The notes: generated by a model not told the origin, from the letters alone. A DNA stretch of 64,000 bases from Sinotaia quadrata (GCA_028829895.1 CM054177.1:52573164-52637163); one strand, 5' to 3'. Shown: positions 45,425-57,055, numbered from the stretch's first letter. Translations and numbers: made by a program.

Positions 45425-45850
45425 GTTCCTAACTAAGCAATTCCTTCACGTAACATAATTATATGAATTGGACTCGGTAAATCAAGAATTGTTCCATGTA
45501 ACAAAATTTTAAAAAATAGACTCATTAAATCAAGAACTGATTCATGTAACTTAATTAAAATAATTAAACTGGATGAATCAAGAATTGCTTCAGATAACTT
45601 AATTATGTTAATTACACTTGGTAAAGCAAAAACTGCCCTACATAATAAATTCACATGCATTATATTCTGTAACTATGTAATTGCTTCGGATAACTTAATT
45701 ATGTGAATTACACTTGTTGAAGCAAAAACTGCCCTACATAATACATTCACATGCATTATATTCAGTAACTATGTAATTGTTTCACGTAACATAATAATGT
45801 GAACTATAGTCGGTTAATCAAGGACAGCTTCTCGTAACAATTTTGTTAAC
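45425..45850. repeat. ~50-60-bp diverged minisatellite
   Basis: TAACTTAATTATGTGAATTA, CACTTGGTAAAGCAAAAACT and GCCCTACATAATA recur about seven times. A 105-bp segment is nearly duplicated at 45590-45780. Confidence 0.88.
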
Positions 45851-45950
45851 TATATTCGCTTACTCAAGAAGTGCTACAAGTAACACAGTCATGTAAAGAT
45901 GTAATGTGTTCGTGTTTTGTGTGTGAATCTTCAGTCCATAAAGTCTCCTC

Positions 45951-46600
45951 ACACGGTAAGACATTTATCTTATAAGGCTGTTTTATGAGTCATGTCTTAC
46001 TATGGGCAGACAAATATCACAAAAAAAACATCGTTAAGACATGTCTTATGTGACTGTCTTACGGTTTAGAAACTATCTACATGTATTTTCCTAAGAAAAG
46101 TCGTAATGACGTTAAAATGTTACAGCCAATAGTAAACCCCAACAAATCATGTGACTAAAACTAAAAAATACTGTTGAACGACCCTGCGTGCGAGCGCGCA
46201 CCGTGACGTGTAAGGAACCCTAGCAAGGACTGGCGATAAACAAATGAAAAGGAGGTCACCGTATAGGAGAGAAAAGAGGGCACTAATTGCGAAAGCACAT
46301 TTGGGCTTAGGAGTGATAACAGTGACAGAAAGATGTTGTGCATAGGCACCGTACTGATCTCTGCGTGAGATCCAACAAGATCTTTTTTCTCTAGGTAGCT
46401 TAAGGTTTCAGCCATTGCAGCTAGAGAAAAAAAAGCAGCATCTTCTATTTCATCATCGCTTTCCCTCAATTCTGCAACGTCCATGGAAGAAGCCATTTTT
46501 CATTACCATATCACGTGACATTCCTATAAATGGCATGAATGCGGAGCTAAGTATATGTGTCTTGGAAGTGTGACGTGACTTTTCTTTTTACCGTGTGCGG
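45951..46600 (-). mobile_element. Candidate small DNA transposon with a partial ORF
   Basis: CACACGGTAA at 45951 is matched by its inverse, TTACCGTGTG, ending at about 46600. The enclosed ~650 bp is richer in GC and CpG than its surroundings. Near the left end TAAGACATGTCTTA and several GTAAGACA/TGTCTTAC pairs form nested inverted repeats. No convincing target duplication flanks it, so the boundaries are provisional. The enclosed minus-strand reading frame begins about 100 bp inside the right terminus, as expected of a transposon gene. Confidence 0.4.
46161..46496 (-). pseudogene. Unrecognised ORF, transposase N-terminus-like
   Basis: Reads 111 codons from an ATG with strong context (A at -3, G at +4). 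The first 40 residues are acidic and look like a genuine N-terminus (MASSMDVAELRESDDEIEDA, then AAMAETLSYLEKK). The rest is Ser/Leu-rich and less protein-like, suggesting a frameshift near residue 48. The acidic start and a GSFNSIF-like ending loosely recall Harbinger-type transposases. This is a weak resemblance, and no DDE residues are present. Confidence 0.3.
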
Positions 46601-47090
46601 AATTGGCAGAAAATGTATTATACTATAGGTTTCCTAGGCAGTTTAAGACATTTGTAATATTAAGAAATAGTAAGACTTAAATATATAATTTAATTATATT
46701 GAAATGGAAATTATAACTAAATAAAATCATATTTTAAATACAATTTAAATATAATGACATTTTAAGTATACTTTATACTTTAATTATAATTTAATTATAA
46801 TGACAAAATAATAACATTTTCATTAGAATTAACTTTACAATCCCCCAGGTATTAATAAAATTTTATGTCATTGATAATTATAATTCATCTAAAAGTGAAC
46901 TATTTTCGGAGGCGAATATTGACTCTTGAATCTAATTTTACCGTTCTCCGGTCATAATTTATTTGTAGACTTTAATTTAATTTTACCAATCCTGATCAAA
47001 TTTTTACAAATGAATCTAATGATATAATTTCTTGGTCATATTTTAAAGCTTTAATCTATTTTTCAATTTCCTGGTCATATTTGTTGGCTT
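46600..47090. other. Very AT-rich unique sequence
   Basis: TTAATTATAATTTAATTATA-type low complexity at 46680-46800. No gene. Confidence 0.6.
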
Positions 47091-48060
47091 TAATTTTACC
47101 ATTCTCTGGTCACATTTGTGACTTTAATACCTTGAATTTACAATCCTATGACATAGTATTGGGGCCTGATCTTGAATGTACAATCTCATGGCATAGTATT
47201 GGGGTCTGATTGTACAGTTTAATGTGTCATTATTGGATCCTGACTCTTTACAATCTCATTGATTAGTATTGGAGTCTGACTGTGCAATCTCAGGTCATAG
47301 TGCTGAAGTCTGACTCTGACTGGACAATCTCATGGCATAGTATTGGAGCCTGTCTGACAGCACAGTCTTATAGCATAGAACTGGAGCCTGACTGTATAAT
47401 TTCATGGTGCACTTTTGGGCCTGAATCTGACTGTACAATCTCATTTGGAAACTTAAATTGATTATACACTTCTAAGATTAAATTGGCATCTTTAATCTGA
47501 TTATATATTTTTGACTAACTATTGGAGCCTTAATCTGACTGTACAATCTCATTTGGAACCTTAAATTGAGTATACATTTCTAAGATTAAATTGGCATCTT
47601 TAATCTGATTATACATTTTTGACTAACTATTGGAGCCTTAATCTGACTATTACACAATTTCTTGATTTAATACTTAAGCCGTAATCTATCTGAAAATCTC
47701 TCAGTTTATATTAGAAACTTAACCTGATTGTTCACTTTCAAATGTACTGTTGAAGCTGTAATCTTATGAACAGTCTTATGGTTTGCTATCGGAAACTTAA
47801 TCTGACTGTACTCTTCTGTGATTAAAATTTGCAGTTTTAATCAGACTCACAATTTTGGAACAAAATTTGAAACGTTCGACTCTACAATGTCTTGTTAAAT
47901 ACACATGCCTTGATATACTAGTAAACTAGAATGTCGTGTAAATGCACATATATTACTAGAATGTCCTGTTTGATATTAATTCTAAGCTTTAATCTTACTA
48001 CGATTTCTTGTTGAAAAATGAAAAGAAGTTTTAATCAGACTACACAATGTTCGGAACAAA
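47090..48060. repeat. Diverged ~40-60-bp repeats
   Basis: CAATCTCATGGCATAGTATT, GGAGTCTGACTG recurs at 47140-47420. ACCTTAAATTGATTATACAC, TTCTAAGATTAAATTGGCAT, CTTTAATCTGATTATA is repeated twice at 47450-47640. Weaker relatives continue to about 48060. Confidence 0.8.
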
Positions 48061-48084
48061 ATTTGAAACGTTAGTCTACTTTAC

Positions 48085-48575
48085 AATGTTTGGTTAAATA
48101 CATAAGTCTTGATGTATTGTAGACTAGAATGTCCTGTTAAGTATACAAGTCTTGATGTATTGTAGACCAGAATGTCCTGTTAAGTATACAAGTCTTGATG
48201 TATTGTAGACTAGAATGTCCTGTTAAGTATACAAGTCTTGATGTATTGTAGACCAGAATGTCCTGTTAAGTATACAAGTCTTGATGTATTGTAGACTAGA
48301 ATGTCCTGTTAAGTATACAAGTCTTGATGTATTGTAGACCAGAATGTCCTGTTAAGTATACATGTCTTGATGTATTGTAGACTAGAATGTCCTGTTAAGT
48401 ATACAAGTCTTGATATATTGTAAACTAGAATGCCCTGTTAAGTATACAAGTCTTGATGTATTGTAGACCAGAATGTCCTGTTAAGTATACAAGTCTTGAT
48501 GTATGGTAGACCAGAATGTCCTGTTAAGTATACAAGTCTTGATGTATTGTAGACTAGAATGTCCTGTTAAACACA
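48085..48575. repeat. 43-bp minisatellite, ~11 copies
   Basis: The unit ATGTCCTGTTAAGTATACAA, GTCTTGATGTATTGTAGACT, AGA. GTAGACTAG and GTAGACCAG variants alternate over several copies, giving an 86-bp dimer pattern. Confidence 0.96.
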
Positions 48576-49385
48576 GAAGCTTTTATTTGAGTACTAAATG
48601 CTGTTGAAAAATTAAAAACGTTTTTGTGACGAACGCCCATGCTGTTTTTATCATTATTAATAATTATATAATAATTATATATTAATAATATATAACTAAA
48701 ATCAAGGAATTTTAATTTATATATTATTTAAAAGTCTAAGATACACAACTTCTTATCTACTTGGCGGATCAAATGATATTACATTATTTTCACTCAGTCA
48801 TATAGACAGACGTTCTACTGGTAGAACAATCTTCTTATTGAAGGATTAATTCGATTAGTCTTTTACGTTATCTTAATGAACTCCCATCCACCCACTATTA
48901 CTCCAGACATAATTTAAATAGCATGCATAAGAAGGAAAGATAAAAGTCAACTGTAAATTTATTAAATCACACTAAAAACAACCCAACATACAAACGAATA
49001 TAGTTAAAAATAGACAGACACTTACATTGACTATTGAGGAGAATATTCAAACAATGTCCAACACTCTCTATCCCGAAAACAAAGTAATGGAATTAATAGT
49101 CTTTAATAGATTAAGAGAGTCTATTTCACATCACGGAATCAGAGCAGGAATATAGAAAAGAAACAATTAATTTTAAATTTTACTTGACCTTCTTTATGAC
49201 ATAGACTGTCACGTGCAGTACGTGGCCTTACGTTGGATATTGGTTTTAACATACACCCCAAGGCATTCCAAACAGAATTGTTCCAGGAATTCTGTGAAAA
49301 ATATCTCAAGCCAAGATCAGCCCAGCTCCCGCCATTCTGGTTCTTGAGCAGAGATCCACCATAGCCAATTTTTATCAACCCTGTT
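48575..49385. other. Unique AT-rich stretch
   Basis: An 87-codon minus frame (49139-49402) of balanced composition (containing GGSLLKNQNGGSWADLGLRY) stands out a little from the flanks. No domain or splice signal was recognised. It may be an old mobile-element remnant. Confidence 0.35.
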
Positions 49386-49815
49386 GCCAGCAAGTTTAGC
49401 AATATACGTCAGGACATGTGTATACTGTTGCCAGCAAGTATAGCAATATACGTCAGGACACATGTACCATGTAGATCAGGAGTAGAGAGCTGCAGGTCAC
49501 TCAAGCAAATAATAGAGAGGAGAAACATGGAAGGGGCGCTCTTCTGAAAAATTCAATTCAGAGTGACTGCACAATATGGTATAGAAATGTTTCCACACTG
49601 CCACAATATGGTATAGAAATGTTTCCACACTGCACAATATGGTAAAGAAATGTTTCCACACTAGCATTCTCATCTTACATTGTCTGCAATAGATTTCATT
49701 AACCCCATCCATGTAAACATGGGCATAAAATATAACAGTTAAATTCACCATTAACATTTCATTAACCCCATCCATGTAAACATGGGCATAAAATATAACA
49801 CAATTAAATTCACCA
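49385..49815. repeat. Three small adjacent duplications
   Basis: GTTGCCAGCAAGTTTAGCAA, TATACGTCAGGACA occurs twice (49381-49465). CACAATATGGTATAGAAATG, TTTCCACACTG occurs three times (49570-49660). CATTAACCCCATCCATGTAA, ACATGGGCATAAAATATAAC occurs twice (49697-49800). Confidence 0.93.
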
Positions 49816-49859
49816 TTAATATTTCCATTAGGGACAATGTCATATGCTCAGCAATTTAA

Positions 49860-50095
49860 TATACAAAATCTCTCTAATTACAAGCCATAAAACAATAGTT
49901 CAAAATATACTAAACATATATGACTCTAATTGCAAAAGCATAAAATCAATCATTCTAAATACATAAAATAATCTCTAAGTCTAATAACAAACCATTAAAT
50001 CAATAGTTGTAAATACATAAAATAATCTCTAAGTCTAGTAGCAAAGCATAAAATGAATTGTTCTAAATGCATGAAAAATGTTTCTAAGTCTAATT
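49860..50095. repeat. ~50-60-bp diverged minisatellite, ~4 copies
   Basis: AATAATCTCTAAGTCTAATA, then GCAAACCATAAAATCAATAG and TTCTAAATACATAAA. Confidence 0.85.
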
Positions 50096-51930
50096 TTTCT
50101 GCACTCTTTCTCTATCAGTCAGATAACTCACCACAGCTCTTGGTCAGCCTTATGACCGCACTGAAAAAATCAAAATGATAAAGGTCAACGAATTTTTCTA
50201 AAAGGTCTCTTACTTCCTGACCCTTATTGGTTAGATGTGTTGTTGGCCAGTATCAGACCATTGGTCGATTATAACTGGCTAGCGTCTTAGATCTGCTTAG
50301 CGTCACTGGGCAATCTATTACTAGCAAGCCAGACAGCTTGACTTACTTCAATGAAATTTTGGCTATTGAAGTAACAGGGCATAACACCGGTGCCATTTAA
50401 TAATAATGTTACCTCAGGGTAACGTTAGGTTATTGGTTTGGGGAATTCTATCCTCCTTATTCATTGCTCTTAACGTGCAGTGCATGAGGTCTACCTTCAA
50501 ACTCTCACTACATAAATATAATAATTATCTCATAAATATGTGTAGGCAATTTTGCTCCGTCACAGGTTCCAATCTGACAGCACAATTTCTTGGCCATTTA
50601 ATGAGATTGTAATCACTTTTGTGGAAATCACTGAGCATTTAGACTGAAATCGCAATCCCCTTTTACATACCTGCATGATGATTAACTGCATGAGATTTAC
50701 TATCTTGGTCATTTATGGATTAGAAAATTTTGTTACCTAAAAACAGATTTGACAAGATTCTCTGATCACAGTCACTCATAATAATGGTAATAAATCTAAG
50801 GCCTTAATTCATTACAAATAATCACTATGTAACATTTTCAACCATTACAAGAAATTATTCACTATAAAGATTACCTTTGTCATTTAGCTGCAGTGATGCA
50901 GTTATGCATTGTGTCATATGATGACAATAGTCCGCAAGCACTCGGCATATTCCAGAGTTCTCCTTTGTATAACGAGGACAAACTAGAACAATGTGCATGA
51001 AGCAATCTTTATGTGAGGTTCCTTAAATGCATAAAAGTTCATAAAATCATAGAAAAACTAGAAATTATATTCACAAAATAATAATATATATGTAAGGTTC
51101 CTTAAATGCACTCATTTAGTTCATAAAATAATAGAAAAACTGAAATTATTTTCACAAAATAATAATAATTGAAAAATGCAGAAATTATTCCACAAATACG
51201 GTTAATGAGAGGAATTGATGCGGGTGGAATTATTTACAAGTAAAATATAAGCACAAACAGAAAAGATTCAACAAACATTTTGTAGGCACAATATTAGGAA
51301 AACAATTTCCTTACTCCTAGGGCTGGCGTGCGTAACGCTTGAGACTTAACAGATCTGCAAACACTTTCTTCAAAGGATAACAGAAGAAAGTGGGATATCG
51401 GATGTGGATAACCAATAATGGAAAACAGAACTGTTTGAAAAACTGGGAAATGAAGTTGTTGGTGGTGGTGGTGGTGGGGGCTTAAACATTTCTTAAGAAA
51501 AATAAAGGAACCCTAAACGTAACAGTAACGAGGTTTGTATGGAAGATGACAGGAAAAACATTCAAAGACTCATTGTGAGCAAAGAAGTCAATTTTATAAG
51601 GGTGATTAATATTTATAAATCAATTCAGATTTTTCTTGTCTAGAGTTAAATGTTTATTATTTATAATTCAAATGAGACTATTAGGTTGTCTTTGGCCATC
51701 ATTACCCCACTAAATTAAAATTACAATTGTAAAGCGTTAACATAATGAGAGACAAGAGACAAAGTATGAAAGAACATAAACTCTATTTTCAGTTTATCTT
51801 AAAATAGGACAAAGCAATTTATGCCTACCTCACTTTTCTACAAGTCTTGGAGATCAAGCCTATTTATCATATTCCATCTTTCTTTGATTTCAATTTTTTT
51901 TTATCACTGTGCACGATCATTTATTTTCTA
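50095..51930. other. Largest non-array stretch, no gene recognised
   Basis: A ~70-bp imperfect duplication lies at 51015-51165 (AGGTTCCTTAAATGCA, TTCATAAAAT, ATAGAAAAACT). A GGT run lies at about 51462. The only frame of note is 68 codons at 50406-50612, with no domain. No splice-bounded exon was found. Confidence 0.5.
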
Positions 51931-52690
51931 CATTTCATTTCAGTAAATATTTCTACACTTTATTTCAATAAATATTTCTACACTTTATTTCAATAAATAT
52001 TTCTACACTTTATTTCAGTAAATATTTCTACACTTTATTTCAATAAATATTTCTACACTTTATTTCAATAAATATTTCTACACTTTATTTCAGTAAATAT
52101 TTCTACACTTTATTTCAATAAATATTTCTACACTTTATTTCAATAAATATTTCTACACTTTATTTCACTAAATATTTCTACACTTTATTTCAATAAATAT
52201 TTCTACACTTTATTTCAGTAAATATTTCTACCCTTTATTTCACTAAATATTTCTACACTTTATTTCAATAAATATTTCTACACTTTATTTCACTAAATAT
52301 TTCTACACTTTATTTCAATAAATATTTCTACACTTTATTTCAATAAATATTTCTACACTTTATTTCAATAAATATTTCTACACTTTATTTCAATAAATAT
52401 TTCTACACTTTATTTCAATAAATATTTCTACACTTCAAGAAATATTTCTACACTTCATTTCAGTAAGTATTTCTACACTTCATTTCAATAAGTATTTCTA
52501 CACTTCATTTCAATAAGTATTTCTACACTTCATATCAATAGATATTTGTACACTTCAATAGACATTTCTACACTTCATTTCAATAAATATCTCTACACGT
52601 CATTTCAATGAATATTTGTACGCTTCATTTGAATAAATATCTCTACACTTCATTTTAATAAATATTTCTACAGTTCATTTCATGAGATAT
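51930..52690. repeat. 25-bp minisatellite, ~20 clean copies plus diverged tail
   Basis: The unit ATTTCTACACTTTATTTCAA plus TAAAT. CAATAAAT, CAGTAAAT and CACTAAAT variants are interspersed. Most units contain AATAAA on the plus strand. From 52430 the copies diverge (CATTTCAATAAG) to 52690. Confidence 0.97.
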
Positions 52691-53455
52691 TACTACAGTT
52701 CGTTTCATTTAGGTTTTTTTTTCTGTACTACAGTCTGATTTTTAAAGTCTGTTCAATTCTGAAATGCCAGAGTCACTATATCAATGTACATAGCTTTATT
52801 GTCAGATTGCTCTCGTGTTGCAGTTGTTTTAATTGATGTGAGAAACATTGACCCCTGGTTTTCTTCTCTCAGTTCTTCACGTCTTGCAGCGCGCTGTGTG
52901 TACTATAGAACAATACTCTACCTGAAATATCAGAATCAGCGTTTGGTTTAACACTGTGTGTACTATAGAACAATACTCTACCTGAAATATCACAATCAGC
53001 GTTTGGTTTAACACTGGGTTTCCTTGAAATGTCATACTTTATACTGTTTTTGTCTAGTCTTCAAAGAAAAAATACAGTTTGCTTTTGCCATTATATACTC
53101 TGTTTTCATCTAGTCTCCATACAAAACTATAGTCTGCCTGTCCGTCGACAATTAATTTAATTCATAAAAGTTCATAAACTGCAAACATTACACGACTCTT
53201 AACAAAACAACCTGCTTCATGCTTTCGCAAGCTAATTCCAGCATATCAGTGATGATAAAATTCAATATAATAGTATTATCCTTTCCACTCACACACAGAT
53301 AACTTGGCTATCTTCTCCTAAAAGATAAAATTAGATCTTAAAAGACTGCACAATCTCTCTACCAGTTTGTCTATGTTTAAATCATACTTCACCCAGATTC
53401 AAGGGTCCAAATTCTATTCGATTACTGCCTTTTGTAAACCTGCAATAAAGTACAG
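52690..53455. repeat. 60-bp duplication at 52892-53012 in unique sequence
   Basis: TGTGTGTACTATAGAACAAT through AATCAGCGTTTGGTTTAACAC is present twice in tandem. The remainder of the interval is unique. A pyrimidine-rich CTTCTCTCAG at about 52872 is acceptor-like but is followed only by short frames. Confidence 0.85.
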
Positions 53456-53459
53456 AGCA

Positions 53460-53630
53460 AATCACTATTTATGACTATCTGTAGATGGAAGAATTGTTTC
53501 TATATAGTTTCATGCAAAATTCCTATTTATGACTATCTGTAGATGGAAGAATTGTTTCTATATAGTTTCATGCAAAATTCCTATTTATGACTATCTGTAG
53601 ATGGAAGAATTGTTTCTATATAGTTACACT
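53460..53630. repeat. 58-bp minisatellite, 3 copies
   Basis: The unit ATTTATGACTATCTGTAGAT, GGAAGAATTGTTTCTATATA, GTTTCATGCAAAATTCCT is essentially identical in all three. Confidence 0.96.
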
Positions 53631-53749
53631 CGAGCCAGTCTTAACGGTATTTTAAACTGCTCCTGTCAATAATAATTACTGGAGCATACGTGAAATTATA
53701 AATCATGACTTTTCTAAAGTGTAAGACACAATCACAGATGGGTATCGAC

Positions 53750-54255
53750 AGTATTACAAGCAGTGCCACAACTGTAAAATCAGATCCAACTAGACATTAC
53801 ATTCAATGTAAAATAAGCTCCAACTAGACATAATTTGCAGTGCCACAAGTGTAAAATCAGCTCCAAATAGACATTACATTCAGTGTCACAACTGTAAAAT
53901 CAGCTCCAACTAGACATTACATGCAGTCCACAACTGTAAAATCAGCTCCAACTAGACTTTACATGCAGTGCCAGAATTGTAAAATCAGCTCCAACTAGAA
54001 CTTATATGCAGTGCCACAATTATAAAATCAGCTCCAACTAGACATTACATGGAGTGACACAATTGTAAAACTAGTCCCGACTAGTACTTGCATGCAGTGC
54101 CAGGATTGTAAAATCAGCTCCAACTAGACATTATATGCAGTGCCACAATATTAAAACTAGTCCCGACTAAAGCTTGCAGGCAGTGCCACAATTGTAAAAC
54201 TAGTCCCGACTAGAGCTTGCAGGCAGTGCCACAATTGTAAAACTAGTTGCCAAAC
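53750..54255. repeat. ~43-bp minisatellite, ~11 copies
   Basis: The unit GCAGTGCCACAATTGTAAAA, TCAGCTCCAACTAGACATTA, CAT. A variant TAGTCCCGACTAGAGCTTGC appears in the right part and replaces the original toward 54200. Confidence 0.95.
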
Positions 54256-54900
54256 TAGTCTTGATAAAGAGAGGAAACATTATTAAAGAAACGTTTAAAT
54301 CACATGACTATAAAACTATTTTCAGCTTAGTGGTTAAGAAAACCATATAATTGGCTCTTCTAAACTAACAGAAATAAAACAGGTAATAGTTTGGCTACAT
54401 ACACATCAAATTAACATTAAATCGTTTTGAAAATAAAATCGTTTTGTGCTGGTAGACGAAAGGAAGACACGTGTTTGGAAAGGGGGGGGGGGGGCAAATC
54501 GCGTGCAGTAAGAAGACCTGTCTTTTGCAACTACATGTACCTGAAAACCTAGTGCTGCACAGCCCTGGCAAGACAGAACAGCGAGCTGTCTGAACTGCTG
54601 TACCCCCAGTGTGCCGCCACCTGCCACTGGCGTACGCGAGTTTAGCAGTGACAAAGAACAGAGTGTGGCCAAACCGTGCTTGGGCTAAACTAGCTCTCGC
54701 CCTCACTCTCGCATTAGTCCAATCTCATGCAAAGCGTTACCTTTATGCAGATTCACTTAGTGAGGACTGGCTGATGGGTAGATTAACGAAAGTTGTGCTT
54801 GAAAGATCGACTTTGAAGACAGGTTTGATGCTCACGTCCAATAGGCCGATGTTGTACCGTTTAAAAAATGTGTTGTACGTGGAATGACTTGTGTAAGAAA
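54255..54900. other. Unique, increasingly GC-rich sequence with a G13 run
   Basis: 54482-54494 is thirteen G in a row. Overlapping 88- to 103-codon frames on both strands (54395-54887) have no recognisable domain and differ in every frame. I read this as promoter-proximal sequence for the exon at 55290. Confidence 0.4.
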
Positions 54901-55289
54901 AAGTCAAGGAAGAACAAGAGCTTGTAAAGTCGAAGCATGCACAACGCTCACATTCTTCACCCTACACGCGCTGCTATGGGAACCGGATGCCAGCAGGAAA
55001 TAACTCTTCGCGCATGCGCTCTATTCGTTCTAATACTTCTCTTTACTCGTGGATGTAAACACTAAAGAGCGAGTGTAAAGGCGAACACATATGCGTTGTA
55101 AGAAAGTCGACTCTATTAAGACGGTGTCCCGTGTAAACGTTTGTGCTATGTGTCAGTGTTGGCTGTGAGGAATAGGTGGTGAAAAAATAAATTCAGTCTT
55201 GGCCCCCTCCCTCTCGGTTCGGTGCCAGGGCAGTGGCTTGACATCGCCGGATAGAGCAGGATACCGTTTCTACAGGCGGACCATGCACT
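54900..55289 (+). promoter_or_regulatory. Promoter-like GC-richer region with NRF1-type site
   Basis: GCGCATGCGC at 55010-55019 is a perfect copy of the palindromic core bound by NRF1 in animals, typically near TATA-less promoters. Upstream lies AACCGGATGC. CpG frequency is raised relative to the rest of the window. It lies about 270 bp before the initiation codon of the signal-peptide exon. The transcription start site cannot be placed from sequence alone. Confidence 0.45.
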
Positions 55290-55389
55290 ATGCTGGGTGT
55301 GATCACTGGCTCTCCCACCATCGCCACGCTCGTCCTCCTCGTGCTCTTCTCATCGCTCCATCTTGGCCAGTTCGATCTGGATGAGAGAG
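55290..55389 (+). CDS. Candidate first coding exon encoding a signal peptide
   Basis: ATG at 55290 opens 33 codons. The peptide has a short polar start (MLGVITGSPT), a hydrophobic core (IATLVLLVLFSSLHLG), then polar/acidic QFDLDER. This is a typical secretory signal peptide, with cleavage likely after Gly-26 or nearby. GAGAG|GTAAGAG at 55390 is a near-consensus donor and gives a phase-1 intron. An upstream ATG at 55283 is in another frame and runs across the exon to a stop at 55382-55384, so it could act as an overlapping upstream ORF. Base composition is GC-rich compared with the AT-rich intron that follows. The mature domain is not in view, so the product cannot be named. Confidence 0.6.
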
Positions 55390-55394
55390 GTAAG

Positions 55395-55735
55395 AGTACA
55401 TCTAGTGTGAAATTAACACTTAACTAATCGTATATCGGTCAGCTAGTGTGAAGTGAACACTTAATTAGTCCGTATGTCGGTCAGCTAGTGTGAAATTAGC
55501 ACTGTAACTAGTCGTATATCGGTCAGCTAATGTGAAATTAACACTTAACTAGTCGTATATCGGTCAGCGTTAGCTCTGAATTTAACACTTTAACAGTCGT
55601 ATATCGTTAGTTGTTTACGTGAAACTAATAATAAATGTCGTAAATCGCTCGGCGTTCTTTGTGAAATGAATTTAATAATCATATATCGACCGACATTCAC
55701 TGTGAATTTAAAACTTAAATAGTCTTATCACTCGG
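55395..55735. repeat. ~41-45-bp diverged minisatellite, ~7 copies
   Basis: CTTAACTAGTCGTATATCGG, TCAGCTAGTGTGAAATTAAC with progressive divergence rightward. It begins within about 15 bp of the donor at 55390. Confidence 0.92.
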
Positions 55736-55910
55736 TGTTTGCTTTTTTTTTTTTAGTAATTTGTCGACATGTCAGCGCATTGCTGTTACAGCTTGTTTCA
55801 CGTTACGTACAGAAATATACATTGCTGCTGCAGCTTGTTTGATGTACGTACCAAATATTTATTAAAGCAAAGTTGCCAACTCCAAGACTAGTTCACTTCT
55901 TTCATTGTAT
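55735..55910. other. Short spacer with ~60-bp imperfect duplication
   Basis: ATTGCTGTTACAGCTTGTTTC and ATTGCTGCTGCAGCTTGTTT-like segments occur at 55780 and 55820. Confidence 0.6.
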
Positions 55911-55965
55911 GTGCGTGTGTGTGTGTGTGTGTGTATGTGTGTGTGTGCGTGTGCGCGTCTGCAGG
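55911..55965. repeat. (GT)n microsatellite
   Basis: GTGTGTGTGTGTGTGTGTGT with GTAT and GCGC interruptions. Confidence 0.95.
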
Positions 55966-56159
55966 TATGCGTGCATGTCCCTGTCGCTTGGCAAATTCTT
56001 AGCCAGATATATTGTATAGCATGCAGTACTGACTGATTCAGCAGTGTAAGATCTTGAACAATGCATAGAATACGAGTTTTCATTTTCCATACTTCGTGTG
56101 GGTGGACACATGTGTAGGCATGCGGACTTGGCTGTACTGAGTCATAAGTCTGTTTGAGA

Positions 56160-56285
56160 TATTACAGCTAGCGAATGAGTCAGTGCATACTTCTAAAGTG
56201 TCAAGTATGACACTGGTGAGTATAAATAACGAATGAGTCAGTGCATACTTCTAAAGTGTCAAGTATGACACTGGTATGTGGTGTA
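56160..56285. repeat. ~60-bp duplication, 2 copies
   Basis: CGAATGAGTCAGTGCATACT, TCTAAAGTGTCAAGTATGAC, ACTGGT in both. 55965-56160 is unique. Confidence 0.93.
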
Positions 56286-56374
56286 TTCCTTCTGATGTAA
56301 CGCTCTACATAAACTAGTGTTACATTAAATCGACATGTTCTTACTTGTGTCGATGGTGTCTGGTGTATTGATCA

Positions 56375-57055
56375 TTTGATGGTTTCTTAAGGTATTACTA
56401 TCAGGGCTATGAGTCGATTAGTGTATTAATGGTTTCTTAAGGTATTACTATCAGGGCTATGAGTCGATTAGTGTATTAATGGTTTCTTAAGGTATTACTA
56501 TCAGGGCTATGAGTCGATTAGTGTATTAATGGTTTCTTAAGGTATTACTATCAGGGCTATGAGTCGATTAGTGTATTAATGGTTTCTTAAGGTATTACTA
56601 TCAGGGCTATGAGTCGATTAGTGTATTAATGGTTTCTTAAGGTATTACTATCAGGGCTATGAGTCGATTAGTGTATTAATGGTTTCTTAAGGTATTACTA
56701 TCAGGGCTATGAGTCGATTAGTGTATTAATGGTTTCTTAAGGTATTACTATCAGGGCTATGAGTCGATTAGTGTATTAATGGTTTCTTAAGGTATTACTA
56801 TCAGGGCTTAGAGTGGAGTAGGGCATTGATGATTTTTAGGACAATACTAACAAGGGCTTACAATGAGATTGTGTATTGATAGTTTCTTGAGGTAATACTA
56901 ACAGAGGGCTTAAATGTTGTGTATTGCTAGTTTCTTGAGGTAATACTAATAGAGAGCTTAAAATGAAATTGTGTATTGATAGTTTCTTGAAGTAATACTA
57001 ACAGAGAGCTTAAAATGAAATTGTGTGTTGATAGTTTCTTGAAGTGATACAAAAA
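56375..57055. repeat. 50-bp minisatellite, ~8.5 clean copies plus diverged tail
   Basis: The unit GAGTCGATTAGTGTATTAAT, GGTTTCTTAAGGTATTACTA, TCAGGGCTAT. Copies from 56402 to 56800 are identical by eye. To the right, decayed units (ATAGTTTCTTGAGGTAATAC, TAACAGAGGGCTTAAA) extend to 57055. Confidence 0.97.

Noticed and set aside
54395..54887. Overlapping 88- to 103-codon frames on both strands
   Set aside because: Open frames in unrelated registers are expected in the GC-richer promoter-like stretch. None has a domain or splice context.
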